Assembly: GCA_012845835.1 (NCBI GenBank)
Contig: JABAKD010000017.1
Location: 9,801,904-9,865,903 of the forward strand
Reading direction: 5' to 3'
Source of the DNA: Undaria pinnatifida
Taxonomy: Eukaryota; Sar; Phaeophyceae; Laminariales; Alariaceae
DNA length: 64,000 bases
In this document: one piece after another, positions 24,034 to 33,587 of the stretch
How positions within the stretch are numbered: the stretch's first letter is position 1
Layout of the letters: every line of letters starts with the position of its first letter
Translations under genes and position numbers: made by a program
The notes under the pieces: generated by a model
What the model was told of the DNA's origin: nothing
The model's database searches: none
The model's input: the letters and a program-made list of their open reading frames with translations, nothing else

Positions 24034-24459
24034 AATAATTTTGCAGGAAAATTTGAGCAAGAATCGCAGTGGGGATACGTTTATATTGATAAAAAAGAAA
24101 ATCCAAATACATCACGGCATTATTAATATCGGACCTGGAAGGCGTTATACACTCTCGAATTGCTCTCCAACGAATTGCTCTCCAGCGACCCCGTTCATAC
24201 TTCGAAGTATTAGACTAATAACCACGGAATTACTCCCAGCGACAACGAGTATCACTGGGCATGTTTTCTTGTGTGTCTGGACCTGGGCGTTAATAATAGT
24301 GTTTGGCGCTGTTGCGCAGGCACGGCATTTGGGTCGACATAACCGTTTTGCGCAACAGAGCAACAGAGTCGCCGCGAGGTTGGTCGCGCGCAGCGCAACA
24401 CGCGACTAATGGCGCACAATATTTCTCGCCGCAGGTGAAATATTTTGTTGCGTATTTTT

Positions 24460-24500
24460 GGGTTAGGGTTAGAATTAGGGTCAGGGTTAGGGTTAGGGTA
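24460..24500 (+). repeat. Interstitial telomere-like repeats (TTAGGG)n
   Basis: GGGTTAGGGTTAGAATTAGGGTCAGGGTTAGGGTTAGGG-type sequence of five to six units, two of them mutated, followed by (TA)n. It is too short and too internal to be a functional telomere, but it fits a host whose telomere repeat is TTAGGG. Confidence 0.8.
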
Positions 24501-24559
24501 TATATATATAATTTAAAGAGTATGTCAACCACATACCGGAAGCTTTCACAGAAGCTGTT

Positions 24560-24970
24560 GTGGCAATAAAATTTCTTTCGCGGAAGCTATCGCGGAAGCT
24601 TCCATGGGAGGTTTTTATTAAAGCTTCCGTGGAAGATTATTTTCATTTATTATTTCTAATCTCTAATTTACTTCCACGGAAGCTTCTGGGAAAGCTTCCG
24701 CGGAAGCAAATTAACTTCCACGACAGCTTCCGTGAGAGAAAATTTTCTCCCACGAAAACTTCCGTGAAAGCGTCCGTGAAAGCTTCCGTGAAAGCTTCCG
24801 TGGAAGCAAATTTACTTCCACAAACGCGTTCGTGGAATTCTATGTGGAAGCAACTTCCGCGGAAGCTTTCGCGGAAAATTCCGTGGAAGTAACTTCCGTG
24901 AAAGCTTCCGTGGAAGCTTTCACAGAAACTTCCGTGGAAGCTTCCATTGTAGCTTTCATTAACTTCCACC
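24560..24970. repeat. Self-complementary minisatellite (GGAAGCTTCCGTG-type)
   Basis: Degenerate units of 12 or 24 bp built around the palindrome GGAAGCTTCC, with linkers CGTGAAAG or CATGGAAG. Both strands show Ser/Phe/Thr-Glu-Ala repeat peptides because the unit length is a multiple of three. The DNA could form many small hairpins. Confidence 0.85.
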
Positions 24971-25384
24971 TAACATGAAGATAGTGCAGGTGGCCCCGTA
25001 GGCGCGGGTTCTCTTCGCAAACCAGCATCAAATCGAACAGCGAAGACCTTTCGGTGGAACGCCTTGAGCTTTTGATGCGACTCTTCTTGTTGAGCAAGCA
25101 GCAAAGCGTTAATGTCGCGGCTCAATGATCGGATGGCACCGTCGTCGAAGCCGCTGTGATATTCGGCTTTGGGATTGCTAGGTGGAAGTGAACAAGGCAG
25201 CTATTTAGTTTAAGCTCCAAGTATGTTTCTGTCGGTTGCTGTACGGTGATGGTGCGATGGGTGATATCATGCGATAACGGCGGCAAGCTACTACTGCAGT
25301 GAAGGCCGGGGGGGGGTGGGGGGGTCGTACTCCCTTTATCCATGGCCGTAGTCGGAAGACGTTAGACCTGCCGTAGACCTGTCG

Positions 25385-25470
25385 TAGACCCTCGCATCCC
25401 GTACAATGCTGGGAGCATGTCGAGTTTCACCGACCAGGCAGACATTACGTGCGGCACGATGAAAGGCCTA
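25385..25470 (+). repeat. Dispersed repeat family, copy 3
   Basis: Matches 2598-2680: GACCCTCGCATCCC, GGGAGCATGTCGAGTTTC and CAGGCAGACATTACG against the counterpart with a few substitutions. Confidence 0.5.
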
Positions 25471-25641
25471 GGGAGAGGAGGGTGTTTTTATTTCTCATAC
25501 GAGTACCTTTCTGGTGTGGCGTCTTCGGCCATACTACTGGCCTATCTTTATGTTTGCCGCTGCTGCTGATGTGCTACACCAGCGGTAACATGGAATCGAC
25601 AAAGAGACTGTGGGCATTGGGAGCATCACCGATCACCGAAC

Positions 25642-26100
25642 ATGTCGAACACAGTATACATATGTTCGTTTTATTTACATCAATTGACCTGGGTGCAGCG
25701 ATGCTGGCCCTTGGCTACTCCTGTCTTCGGGAGTGTAATTGCGATCAGCTCGTTTCTGCTTCAAGACATCTCAAGGCATCCTGAAACACGCTTTTTGGAG
25801 GTTTGGGAGGTGTTTAAACACGGTCCGTTGCCTGGTTTTCAGGCGAACATTCCAGCTGGTATAGTCGCGCATATTTCATATACTTTTTGCCACCGGCGGG
25901 GACCCCTGCGTGAGGCATGCGCGCGCCACCGCGCCAAACACCTGGCGACGCCTGTTGCGCCGGGCGTCACAGACGCCGAAGCACTAATTGGTGCCCTGGT
26001 CTGGACCCCCCTAAACCAAAATCGTGCACTAGAAATCCGAACAGCTCACCTTGCCTCGAAAAACGGTGCGGCTCTTTCAGCACACTGCTGTTGCTGTTGA
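25642..26100 (+). CDS. Uncharacterised open frame of 152 codons (weak)
   Basis: One of the longest frames in the window not driven by repeats, starting MSNTVYICSFYLHQLTWVQR. The middle (VFKHGPLPGFQANIPAGIVA) and C-terminal parts are compositionally ordinary until a CCCC end that comes from a CTG patch. There is no family resemblance, no clear signal peptide beyond a mildly hydrophobic N-terminus, and no conserved neighbour. It could be a chance frame. Confidence 0.2.
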   Translation: MSNTVYICSFYLHQLTWVQRCWPLATPVFGSVIAISSFLLQDISRHPETRFLEVWEVFKHGPLPGFQANIPAGIVAHISYTFCHRRGPLREACARHRAKHLATPVAPGVTDAEALIGALVWTPLNQNRALEIRTAHLASKNGAALSAHCCCC

Positions 26101-26104
26101 GAGT

Positions 26105-27005
26105 GTGGACTCGCGCAACGTTACAACACAAGTTTGTTCCTAACGTCAGACAGATGATGATCCATGATAGATCATATAGATCATACTGATCATCTAGGCA
26201 ATTCAAAGTAGATCCTGAATTCTGTGGATATGAGATCTATCTGATATTGCGCAGGGTGTGTGCCTAGAGAGTGCAGATCCATACCACGATCCACTTGCCA
26301 GATCGTGCAGACCGTACGGCTTCCACTCCCCATAACATGAACTGCACCATACAGATCAAATAGATATCCCTGAAGTATCTACATGAAGTTGGAACCAAAG
26401 ATCTGTCAGACGTGTGCACGTTTGTTTGCTACGCAGCACACCATCGTATCGATCATATCGACCACTCGTAAGCAGCAAACAAGGTACATAATGAAAAACG
26501 AGAATAGTAACACCAAAGGACCTCTGTTGAAAACAAAAACGCTCCTACCCGAGGGCGCCAAAACCAAAATGAACAAAATGAACAAAATGAACAAAATGAA
26601 CAAAATGAACAAGATGAACAAAATGAACAAAATGACCAACAGTCCTCGCGCCCCCACCCCATGGAAGGTCGGCAAAAAATAGCTGGAATTTTCTTCTGAA
26701 AACTTTTTTTTTAGAGGTATTTAGACATGCTTTAAACATTACCTTGCCCAAACTGTTGTGTTTCGTATAGTACAGCTAGCGCGATGTGCTTATTTTCAAT
26801 GGATTAGACATCGATTGTGGCCTGAATATGCAAATAGTGCATTCCGTGTGCAGCCTGAAGTGTGACTCAGCGCGGTACAATTGGGTGCTATGTGTGCGAA
26901 CCAGCTGGCGCCAACGGGAACCAGTCTGTAGACAAGGTTGTTGTCTTGGCGGATATTTGAGCTACAAAGTGTGTGAACACAATGGTTGTGTGGAGGCTCT
27001 GTCCT
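26105..27005. other. No supported gene; contains a 9-bp minisatellite
   Basis: 26572-26634 holds seven copies of AACAAAATG, giving a Met-Asn-Lys repeat on one strand. The rest shows only short frames; 26140-26400 is rich in GATCATA/AGATC words. Confidence 0.7.
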
Positions 27006-28058
27006 TTATGCAAAGATGTGCAGAGGTGGCACCGAAGTGTCTGTTAAGAACACTTGTGATAAGAGAAGAAAAGGCTTGTCGCTGTCATAGCCGACGAGAA
27101 CACCTTCCTAAACCTTAGGTTGAAGCTTAGTAGTGGTGTACCCTTCAACGTGCACAAATTCCCGAGTGCCGACGATCCTCAAAATGGAGAGGTTGGCATG
27201 CTTCCCGAGCATATGATGGTAGGGTGTGTCGCCGCCGATTGCCGCGTGCGGTAATCGTTTGATTAGAAAAACTGCCGTCGAAGCTATTCCCCCCCATAAG
27301 GTTTTAGGAAGGTGTGCCTCGTTGAGTAAACAGCGAGTATGTCCAATAGTACGCCCGTCCCGTTCCAAAACACAGTTCTGCTGCGGTGCGTACGAAGCCG
27401 ATAATTACTGTCGAATTCCAGTTGTTTTACAATTCTCCTGAAGGCTGCCGGATGTGTACTCGCCCCCATTATCAGAACGTAGATGCTGCACCCTTAGCCC
27501 TAGAGGGATGGCTAGATCTTGTATGAATCTGCCGATGATGTGTAGCGTATCACTTTTCTTTTCAGTGAAGTAAACTGTCTTAAGTCTGCTGTGATGGTCG
27601 GTATACTTTGCCATGCAGGCGCGTCCTCCGATCGCCTTCGGCGTCACCGGTCCTATCATGTCAGTAGCCACCAGCTTTAAACATTCACTGGAAGGGCCAG
27701 GGTGCGATGGCTTAGGATGTTTCTGTTGAGTGCTCTCTTTGATTTTTCATGTTTCACACGCCGAGAAAGTGTCTGAAAAATTTACCCCACACTCTGCGAT
27801 ATTTTTCATCTTGGCCATGCCCTGGCAATTGGAATGACCCAACCTCTTATGCCAGATGTTAGCTGGAACGGATGTAGGCAGGGATGTAGCTTTAGTTGCA
27901 GTCGAAGCGTGAACAGCGAGGACGGTTTCCGGTTTGATGTTGCTACCGGAAATGGTCGGAAAAGCTGTCTCAAGCGTTTGACGGTATCTCAGTGGTGAGG
28001 TCGAGATGATCCAGGGTGGAGCAGTGGCTGTCTTTACGTAGGGGTACAGTGAATGCAC
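27006..28058 (-). pseudogene. copia integrase, broken by in-frame stops
   Basis: HHCC zinc finger: WHKRLGH gives H-x4-H, and SACET gives the first Cys, but the codon for the second Cys is the stop TGA (27747-27749). The same frame continues into the catalytic core. The first Asp lies in TDMIGP, the second in SDNGGEY, and the Glu in QQNCVLER. The spacing between the last two is 35 residues, matching DD35E. A second stop (TAA, 27405) lies between them and a third (TAG, 27108) before EGVLVGYDSDK. All parts are in one frame, so the decay here is by point mutation. The element lacks everything after this point. Confidence 0.88.
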
Positions 28059-28528
28059 CCATGTCTAAATACGAGCTACCGGCGATTAGCATGCTGACCC
28101 CTTTTATAGATGCTGATCCCCTCCAAGAAAGGGGCCTGCCTAGCCCTGGTACGATCGGGACGAGAAGCTGCACAGAGTGCTTCAGAGCCTATATGATCCA
28201 ACACTTGAACGACCGAAACCCCTTGACAAACGCCATAAAGGCGATGGCTTCCCGCTACGTTGGTTGTTTTAGGAGAGTCCAGCTGTGCGTCATGGTATAT
28301 TTTGAGTTCGGTGCCGGGTAAAAGCTGATTATCGATGAAGTGGCTCGACGCTCCTCTGGCCGCAGTCATTGAGAATTCGACGGGCTGCGCGGCGTTGTTG
28401 ATCGGAGTTGCGGCGATGAAATAACCTATACCAACTGGAGGTGAGGGTGGACAGGGAGGAGTCGCGAAGGACGTAGAAGTAGCTGCTGTAGTCGCAGCCG
28501 CAGTAGTGGATGGATCATGTGTCAACAA
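28059..28528 (-). pseudogene. copia protease region, broken
   Basis: Follows Gag in a shifted frame. ARGASSHFID corresponds to the aspartic protease active-site segment, normally D-S/T-G-A-S/T-S-H. The catalytic Asp and the next residue are replaced (AARGASSH), so it would be inactive. Downstream are HRLYGVCQGVSVVQVLDH and, after a frameshift near 28170, VSMLIAGSSYLDMGAF, which lead toward integrase. A further frameshift near 28000 returns to the integrase frame. Confidence 0.75.
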
Positions 28529-29150
28529 CTGAGATGTAAGCTTTCATTTGCGTTGTTGAACTTGGAGTTGTGGCGGTGTTGGCGTGAGTGCTGCGGTTGT
28601 TATTGTGCCGGCCATTTTGTTGACCGGGACGAGGGCGAGGGGATTTGTTGTCGTCCCGTTTTCGAGACCAACAGTCGCTATTATTGTGACGACCGGTAAT
28701 ATGCAGGCTGCACCACGATTCTTTTCGAGGTGTTGGGGGAGTTGTGTTAACCGACATCGTTCCCTTGCGTTTACAGCAATTTTGGAATCGATGGCCTGGC
28801 TTTTCGCAGTGTGAACAGGTCACTACTGCTGAGGTTGTTGACGTGACTACCATAGCAGACTCACGCCCTTTCGCTTTTCGCGAAGGCCGGTTTCGCATGG
28901 CTCTATATGCTATATATTACGCATTTTTATCACAACTCGGTCGACTGTGAAGTCATCATCTGCTTTCGTCGCTATATTTTATTTGCAGGTATTCATCCGT
29001 GAGTCCTTCCAGCACTGTGTCCAGTACGTTGTCATCGTTGAATAACTTTTCCATGTATACTAGTTCTTCCCTAAAATAGAATACTTCATGTACATATAAA
29101 TGTCTGGGTCTTGCCTCTCCGTCATAACCATTTGAGTTAGTTCCTATTTT
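28515..29150 (-). pseudogene. gag: copia Gag, broken
   Basis: The upstream part (about 29150-28950) reads TQMVMTERQDPDIYM, then in other frames EELVYMEKLFNDDN and LDTVLEGLTDEYLQI, typical of the copia Gag capsid (UBN2-type) region. Frameshifts occur near 29090 and 28965. The 28898-28515 frame carries a CCHC zinc knuckle, CSHCEKPGHRFQNC (C-x2-C-x4-H-x4-C), which in this family binds element RNA. A second motif, WCSLHITGRHNNSDC, is also common in copia Gag. The frame stops at 28515 and the next domain resumes in another frame. There is no intact start: the ATG at 28896-28898 lies inside the protein. Confidence 0.85.
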
Positions 29151-30040
29151 AGTATACGTCTACGTTGGCGGGTGGAATTTTGATATTTTGTAACCATACT
29201 ATCCCAAGCAGCCTGCCCATTTGCAAGTTAACTTCGTTTCGGCTTGAATTGTAGGAGAAATATAGCCGCAGCTCCCGATGTGCTCAGGACCAAAAATTCG
29301 AACAGAACACGGTTGTCGCGATGCCAGGTTTTGGTGTTTTCCAAATTTTACGCACTGCGTTAAAGGTCTGGATCGGGTGAACACACGAGGTGTTACGCAC
29401 GCGTACCAAAAGTAACTTGCGCTGAACGTCTGGCGTCCGATCAGGCTGGGCCGACGGAGCTGGAAAGTGGGGACAGGGATGAAGACGAAGACGGAGAAGC
29501 GTCAGGTACATCAGACGAAACGAGGTGAGTAAACTGTTATCCTAGCCCTGGCGCATATTGTAACCACGAACATGCCCCTTGTCTAACACGATAAAAAATA
29601 TGAATGGGCAAAACATGCAACGACAAGAAGGATTATGTGAGACCTTCTGCCCCAGCATAGCCGGGGGGTCTCGCCCGGGATAAACTCCGCGGTGAGTGCG
29701 CCCTCAGCGCCGCGCCCATAAGAAAAAAAGGGTAAACGAATTATCTACTATTGTATGCCCTCTGCCGGCTGAAGTGTGGCAACAATCGCCACGGCTCTCG
29801 AATCAGGTCTCAAGCTTCATCTGTGGTTAGTAGTTGTTGTGCCTCGGCGCATCGAAACGTCTACAACTATGAGCCCTTTCTAACGCCACCAAACGTGTAC
29901 GAGCAAAGGCAGACTCACCTTTATGCACGAAACCGTTTCCTCCTACGAGTTTAGAACTATGGAACCCAGGAATAAAAACTGTTCCTCCTTTCGGGTCCTT
30001 CAACGAAACGTCTGTTCCGTTCCAGCCCTCCAATGAATCC
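29151..30040. other. No firmly supported gene; one exon-like stretch
   Basis: The plus-strand frame about 29370-29521 encodes an acidic segment (ELESGDRDEDEDGEASGT) and ends at a consensus-like donor, GAG|GTGAGT (about 29524). Overlapping frames on both strands at 29751-30135 are of similar quality, so neither can be chosen. Confidence 0.3.
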
Positions 30041-30237
30041 GTCTGTTCATGTCCGAAACGTCCCCAACAAAAACTACTGTTTACGTATTTCCAACTCTGT
30101 ATTACTGCGACTATACTCCCGGCATTCGGACGCACCGTAGTAGCAGTCAGAGCGGACCGTTGTCAGAACGAGTACCTCTTTCCTCCTTTTCAACTGTTTA
30201 TTTAACGAAAAATATTTTCTCTTCACTCGGATACAGC

Positions 30238-30360
30238 ATCGGCAATAACAGCAGCGGCAATAACAGCAGCGGCAATAACAGCAGCGGCAATAACAGCAGC
30301 GGCCATAACAGCAGCGGCAATACAAGCAGCGGCAATAACAGCAGCAGCAAAAACAGCAGC
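30238..30360 (+). repeat. 15-bp minisatellite AACAGCAGCGGCAAT
   Basis: Eight units with few variants. In the plus frame starting at 30049 they encode (NNSSG)n. The adjacent AGCAGCGAAA...CGGGAC block is imperfectly duplicated at about 30487-30545. Confidence 0.9.
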
Positions 30361-30406
30361 GAAATCGAAACCGGGACGGAAGCGAGCGATCCGCAGAACG
30401 CCCTGC

Positions 30407-31126
30407 ATGAGCCCTTCCATGGACCCTTCCTTTTTTTTTGCTCCCCAACTAAGTAATCATTGCACCCTTTTCCTTGCGTTTGGACACGGTAGCAGCAGCG
30501 AAAGCGGGACCGGTACGAGCAGCGAACGGTCCGCACAACGTGCTTCAGCAACTACCTCTTCGTCTTCTTCTTCTTCTTCTTCTTCTTCTTCTTCTTCTTC
30601 TTCTTCTTCTTCTTCTTCTTCTTCTTCTTCTTCTTCTTCTTCTTCTTCTTCTTCTTCTTCTTCTTCTTCTTCTTCTTCTTCTTCTTCTTCTTCTTCTTCT
30701 TCTTCTTCTTCTTCTTCTTCTTCTTCTTCTTCTTCTTCTTCTTCTTCTTCTTCTTCTTCTTCTTCTTCTTCTTCTTCTTCTTCTTCTTCTTCTTCTTCTT
30801 CTTCTTCTTCTTCTTCTTCTTCTTCTTCTTCTTCTTCTTCTTCTTCTTCTTCTTCTTCTTCTTCTTCTTCTTCGTCCGCGTCACAATCGCAATCCGGGAC
30901 GAGTGGAGACAGCACGAGTAGCCCTTCAACATCTGCCGCGCCTCCGCGAATAACAGACGGTAGAAAAAACGCCGGAGGTGATATCACAACGGTGGCGGTC
31001 ACGACTGGCACCCCGGAGACGGATGGAATCGGCAAGGATTCCGCTGAATCTTTGGCGATGCAGGTTGCCGACGGCAAGCTTAGCGTAGGTGAGAGTACCG
31101 ACGACAGTACACCCGCAAGTAGTTAG
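30407..31126 (+). CDS. Serine-rich low-complexity protein frame (weak)
   Basis: A 239-codon frame. Residues of about 25-50 are Ser/Thr/Gly/Glu-rich, about 103 consecutive Ser come from (TCT)n, and the last 80 or so residues are non-repetitive and Ser/Thr/Asp-rich (starting SASQSQSGTSGDSTSSPSTS). The non-repeat tail has the composition of a secreted or wall-associated, O-glycosylated protein. The upstream plus frame 30049-30456, with (NNSSG)n, has related composition but another phase, so the two could be exons of one gene or a frame-broken copy. The start is not convincing. The poly-Ser could also be an accident of the microsatellite. Confidence 0.35.
   Translation: MSPSMDPSFFFAPQLSNHCTLFLAFGHGSSSESGTGTSSERSAQRASATTSSSSSSSSSSSSSSSSSSSSSSSSSSSSSSSSSSSSSSSSSSSSSSSSSSSSSSSSSSSSSSSSSSSSSSSSSSSSSSSSSSSSSSSSSSSSSSSSSSSSSSSSSSSASQSQSGTSGDSTSSPSTSAAPPRITDGRKNAGGDITTVAVTTGTPETDGIGKDSAESLAMQVADGKLSVGESTDDSTPASS
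30564..30873 (+). repeat. (TTC)n / (GAA)n triplet microsatellite, about 310 bp
   Basis: About 103 uninterrupted triplets. It gives poly-Ser, poly-Leu or poly-Phe on one strand and poly-Glu, poly-Lys or poly-Arg on the other. Long pure GAA/TTC tracts can form triplex DNA. Confidence 0.98.
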
Positions 31127-31425
31127 CCCTTTCAGGACTGAGCTGCAAAAAAGTGTATCACACCATCTCCACCAATCACTTGTCGCCCACAGTTTTGGGA
31201 CAGTGCTAAAACCAGCACTAGGTAAATGTTTGTTGTACGCCCCGGTCTAGCGTCAACAGATGGATGGTAATCCACGCTACCTTATCATGGCGTCTTCGCT
31301 ACGGAGGGGCAGCGTGTGTCGTACACTAACAGCGTGTGTCGAACGTGAGTTCGCAAAGTTCGATGACAATCGACTAACAGAAAACGCTGAAAATGCTGAA
31401 CACCTTTGAAGTATAGAAATGAAAG
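31127..31425. other. No gene seen
   Basis: Short frames only, between the Ser-rich frame and the exon-like block. Confidence 0.4.
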
Positions 31426-31505
31426 CACGTACCGGGGGGGGTGGGGGGGGAGACACCTGTGATGAAGGCGTTGTCCAAAAGGTCGCTGAGGGTGAAACCC
31501 CTCCC
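31426..31505 (-). repeat. Exon-like block, copy A (minus)
   Basis: On the minus strand: a pyrimidine-rich stretch ending CCCCAG, then a frame encoding GRGFTLSDLLDNAFITG, then GTGTCTCCCCCC and GGTACGTGC. The TTTTGGACAAC....TCACAGGTG portion and the C-run recur at 47236 and 48292. The peptide resembles the end of a protein kinase domain (LL..P/AF.T), but this is a short match. Confidence 0.35.
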
Positions 31506-31729
31506 GACTTGAGCTGGGGAGCAAAAACTTGGTGTTAAACATAAGCAAAAACAACGTAGTACAAAATGGCCTTCCTGGTGCTTTGTGCACATGCCGAGGG
31601 AGAATGTACAACCTCCTACGTTCTTCAAGAGATGCCACCCACTTTTGAAGCACGACGGCCCACTTTATCGGGCACGGCAAAAAATTAGCTTAATGCTTGA
31701 TTTCCTAATTCATAAGAGTTATCCCACCC

Positions 31730-32290
31730 TAAGGGTGCAGCAGATTCTAAGAAGATAATGAGGTCCTAACGTGAGGAGCTCATTATCAACATCGTCCATC
31801 ATCATCCATCATCCATCATCCATCATCGCCCGAGACATTACGTCAAAAGCACTCGTTCGCTCGCCCCGACCAATACTTCTATGCGCTCGTCCTCGTACAA
31901 CACGCATACTCGTAAAAATTATCATTCCAACCGATAGTTCCATACTTGAGGAAGTCAACCGGTCAGACACAATTAGTCAATCTAACAACTGCAACACCTA
32001 CCGCACTATACCGCACTATAGAGAGATGGCTCAGAAATTATTCTAGTGTGCTGCACACAGAGCCGTCCCATGGTAAGGGTGCAGCGGAAGTTTCTAAGAA
32101 GTTTCTAAGCTCCTACCATGAGGCGCTCAATATCTCACCCAAAACATGACTTCGAACACATGCGTTCTTCCGCGCAACCGCAACCCGACCAAGCTTCCAT
32201 GCCCTAGTCCTAATTTTTTTTTATACTCGTGAAATGATTCGACTAACCGCTAGTTCCTCACTTAAGGGCCTCAACCGGCCAGGAACGGTT
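31730..32290 (+). repeat. Diverged tandem duplication, about 340-bp offset
   Basis: 31735-31975 and 32075-32285 share AAGGGTGCAGC, TTCTAAGAAG, ATGAGG.GCTCA, CCCGACCAA.CTTC, a TACTCGT(A)AAA run and TCAACCGG. A 7-bp CATCATC repeat at 31796-31827 lies in the first copy only. Confidence 0.65.
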
Positions 32291-32759
32291 CTAAAAACGT
32301 TCTCGCCAAAAAATTGCAGCCCATACCTTGGGATGACTCCACAATAGTCACAGGAAGTTTTTCCCAAAAACGCGCACGCAGTTCAAAAGGACTTAGGGTT
32401 TGATTTCATCTAAAACGCCGGCGTGCCGTTTTTTTTTTCGCCTTGTTTCAACAGGTGGCGCACGAAAATCGAGCGAGGATGCCATATCGTCGCTCTCAAA
32501 CGCGGGAGTCGGCAGAACCGTTTTGTCAGCTGCCCAAATGTTAGTTTCGGTTCAGTTAGTTGCGTGTGTCCCTGTTAGGTTAGCAAGCACATATAACCAT
32601 ACATTTTTTCTTTCTTTTTCCCCTAGAGGTTTTATTCGACTCTGGAGTTGTAGGAGCCTGTCCTGTGGCGATGCACTAAATTCTGGTGAGTTAAGGTGAG
32701 AGCAGCAACAGCAACGACAGCGACAGGTTCGACTGGCGAAGCAATCATACGAGGGATGG

Positions 32760-32965
32760 ACTTCGAGTCGAACAACTGCTGTAGTTGTGGAGACAGAGAA
32801 ATCGATGACGCAAGGAGGAGGTTTCGGCCAAACCAGCCGCTGGAATTGTAGAAGTGCCGGATGAATGATGCAAGGGGGGGCATTTGATCAAACCGGATGT
32901 TGTAGTTGTGGTATTTCCGACTCAATCACATTCGGGCGGAAGTTTGGCCAAAACGGCTCCGCTGT
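32760..32965 (+). repeat. Degenerate tandem repeats of about 58-60 bp
   Basis: Four related units near 32762, 32820, 32880 and 32940, for example GAGGAGGTTTCGGCCAAACC, GGCATTTGATCAAACCGGAT and GGCGGAAGTTTGGCCAAAAC, with TGTAGTTGTGG in two. The reading frame is not kept. Confidence 0.5.
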
Positions 32966-33469
32966 ACTAAATTGGCGATTGAAACAAGTCGTGGAGTACG
33001 CACGAGTTATTATGCACATCTGGCGTCTATTTTTTTCTCAGCTTGGGTTTATTTGCTGTTCGTTTTCTTGGTAGATGTCTTGTACTGGCTTAATATATTT
33101 TAACTCGTGTAGAACGTGTGATGAGATCGGACCCATCATCACTATCTATAGCTCGCGGCTTTCTAAAAACTGAGACCGCTTTTAACGATGACTTTACGCT
33201 GGGTTTGGTGTGTACAAGCTCCGCGTCGACGACGGTGGCTCATTAATTTTCTACAACCTCGGGGTATATGGTGTGCTGACATGTGATCGAGATGTGTACG
33301 GGTTATACACGGGTGCGGGTGCCGGCACCTTCGAGTTCAGTTACCTTTTTCCCCGTTCATCACAGCAACAAGTTAAGTGTCGACACGTTTACTACAGACG
33401 TTTTGACGTTTTCGGTTTTCGCATACCGTTTGTAATTGTCGCCCCCGAACCACCGCCGCCAGGACGTCT

Positions 33470-33578
33470 GGGGGTTTGGTCAAATTTATCACGGACAAGG
33501 CCGAACAAGCTGAAGAGGTACGACGCTCACATGGTTTCGCCACTGCCGAATTTGGTTTCGATAGTTCGTAAGCAGCTT
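33470..33578 (+). other. Exon-like coding fragment beside the satellite
   Basis: After a CGCCAG (possible acceptor) at about 33462, one frame reads SGGLVKFITDKAEQAEEVRR, then SHGFATAEFGFDSS and a stop, ending about 12 bp before the first satellite unit. It looks protein-like but is short. A longer frame in another phase (33210-33587) overlaps it and looks less natural. No family is recognised. Confidence 0.25.
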
Positions 33579-33587
33579 TCAGCGTAA

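Larger units (their letters stand above)
22994..24045 (+). repeat. Tandem duplication of a roughly 400-bp block (22994-23400 and 23650-24045)
   Basis: The two copies are offset by about 650 bp and share GTGCTCTCGTC, CCACGCCCG.CCTTGTTTT, CAGCAGCACGAGCGAAGT, ACACGGTAGTACTACTC and a conserved short reading frame. The upstream end of copy 2 keeps a few CTA triplets (about 23656-23668) where copy 1 carries the 980-bp (TAC)n tract. The 23406-23650 gap holds no supported gene. Confidence 0.85.
27006..29150 (-). mobile_element. Ty1/copia LTR retrotransposon, decayed and 3'-truncated
   Basis: On the minus strand the order is Gag (capsid region, two Cys-rich motifs), protease-like region, integrase zinc finger, integrase catalytic core. 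This gag-PR-INT order, with integrase before reverse transcriptase, defines the copia superfamily. Reverse transcriptase and RNase H should follow below 27006 but are absent; the frame ends at TAA 27006-27008 soon after the VGYDSD motif. At least three frameshifts and several in-frame stops disable it. No flanking LTR pair was recognised by eye. Confidence 0.9.

Noticed and set aside
24643-24969. Repeat protein rich in FHGSFHGS or TEAFTEAF
   Set aside because: Read from the palindromic GGAAGCTTCC minisatellite, whose 12/24-bp units open several frames on both strands.
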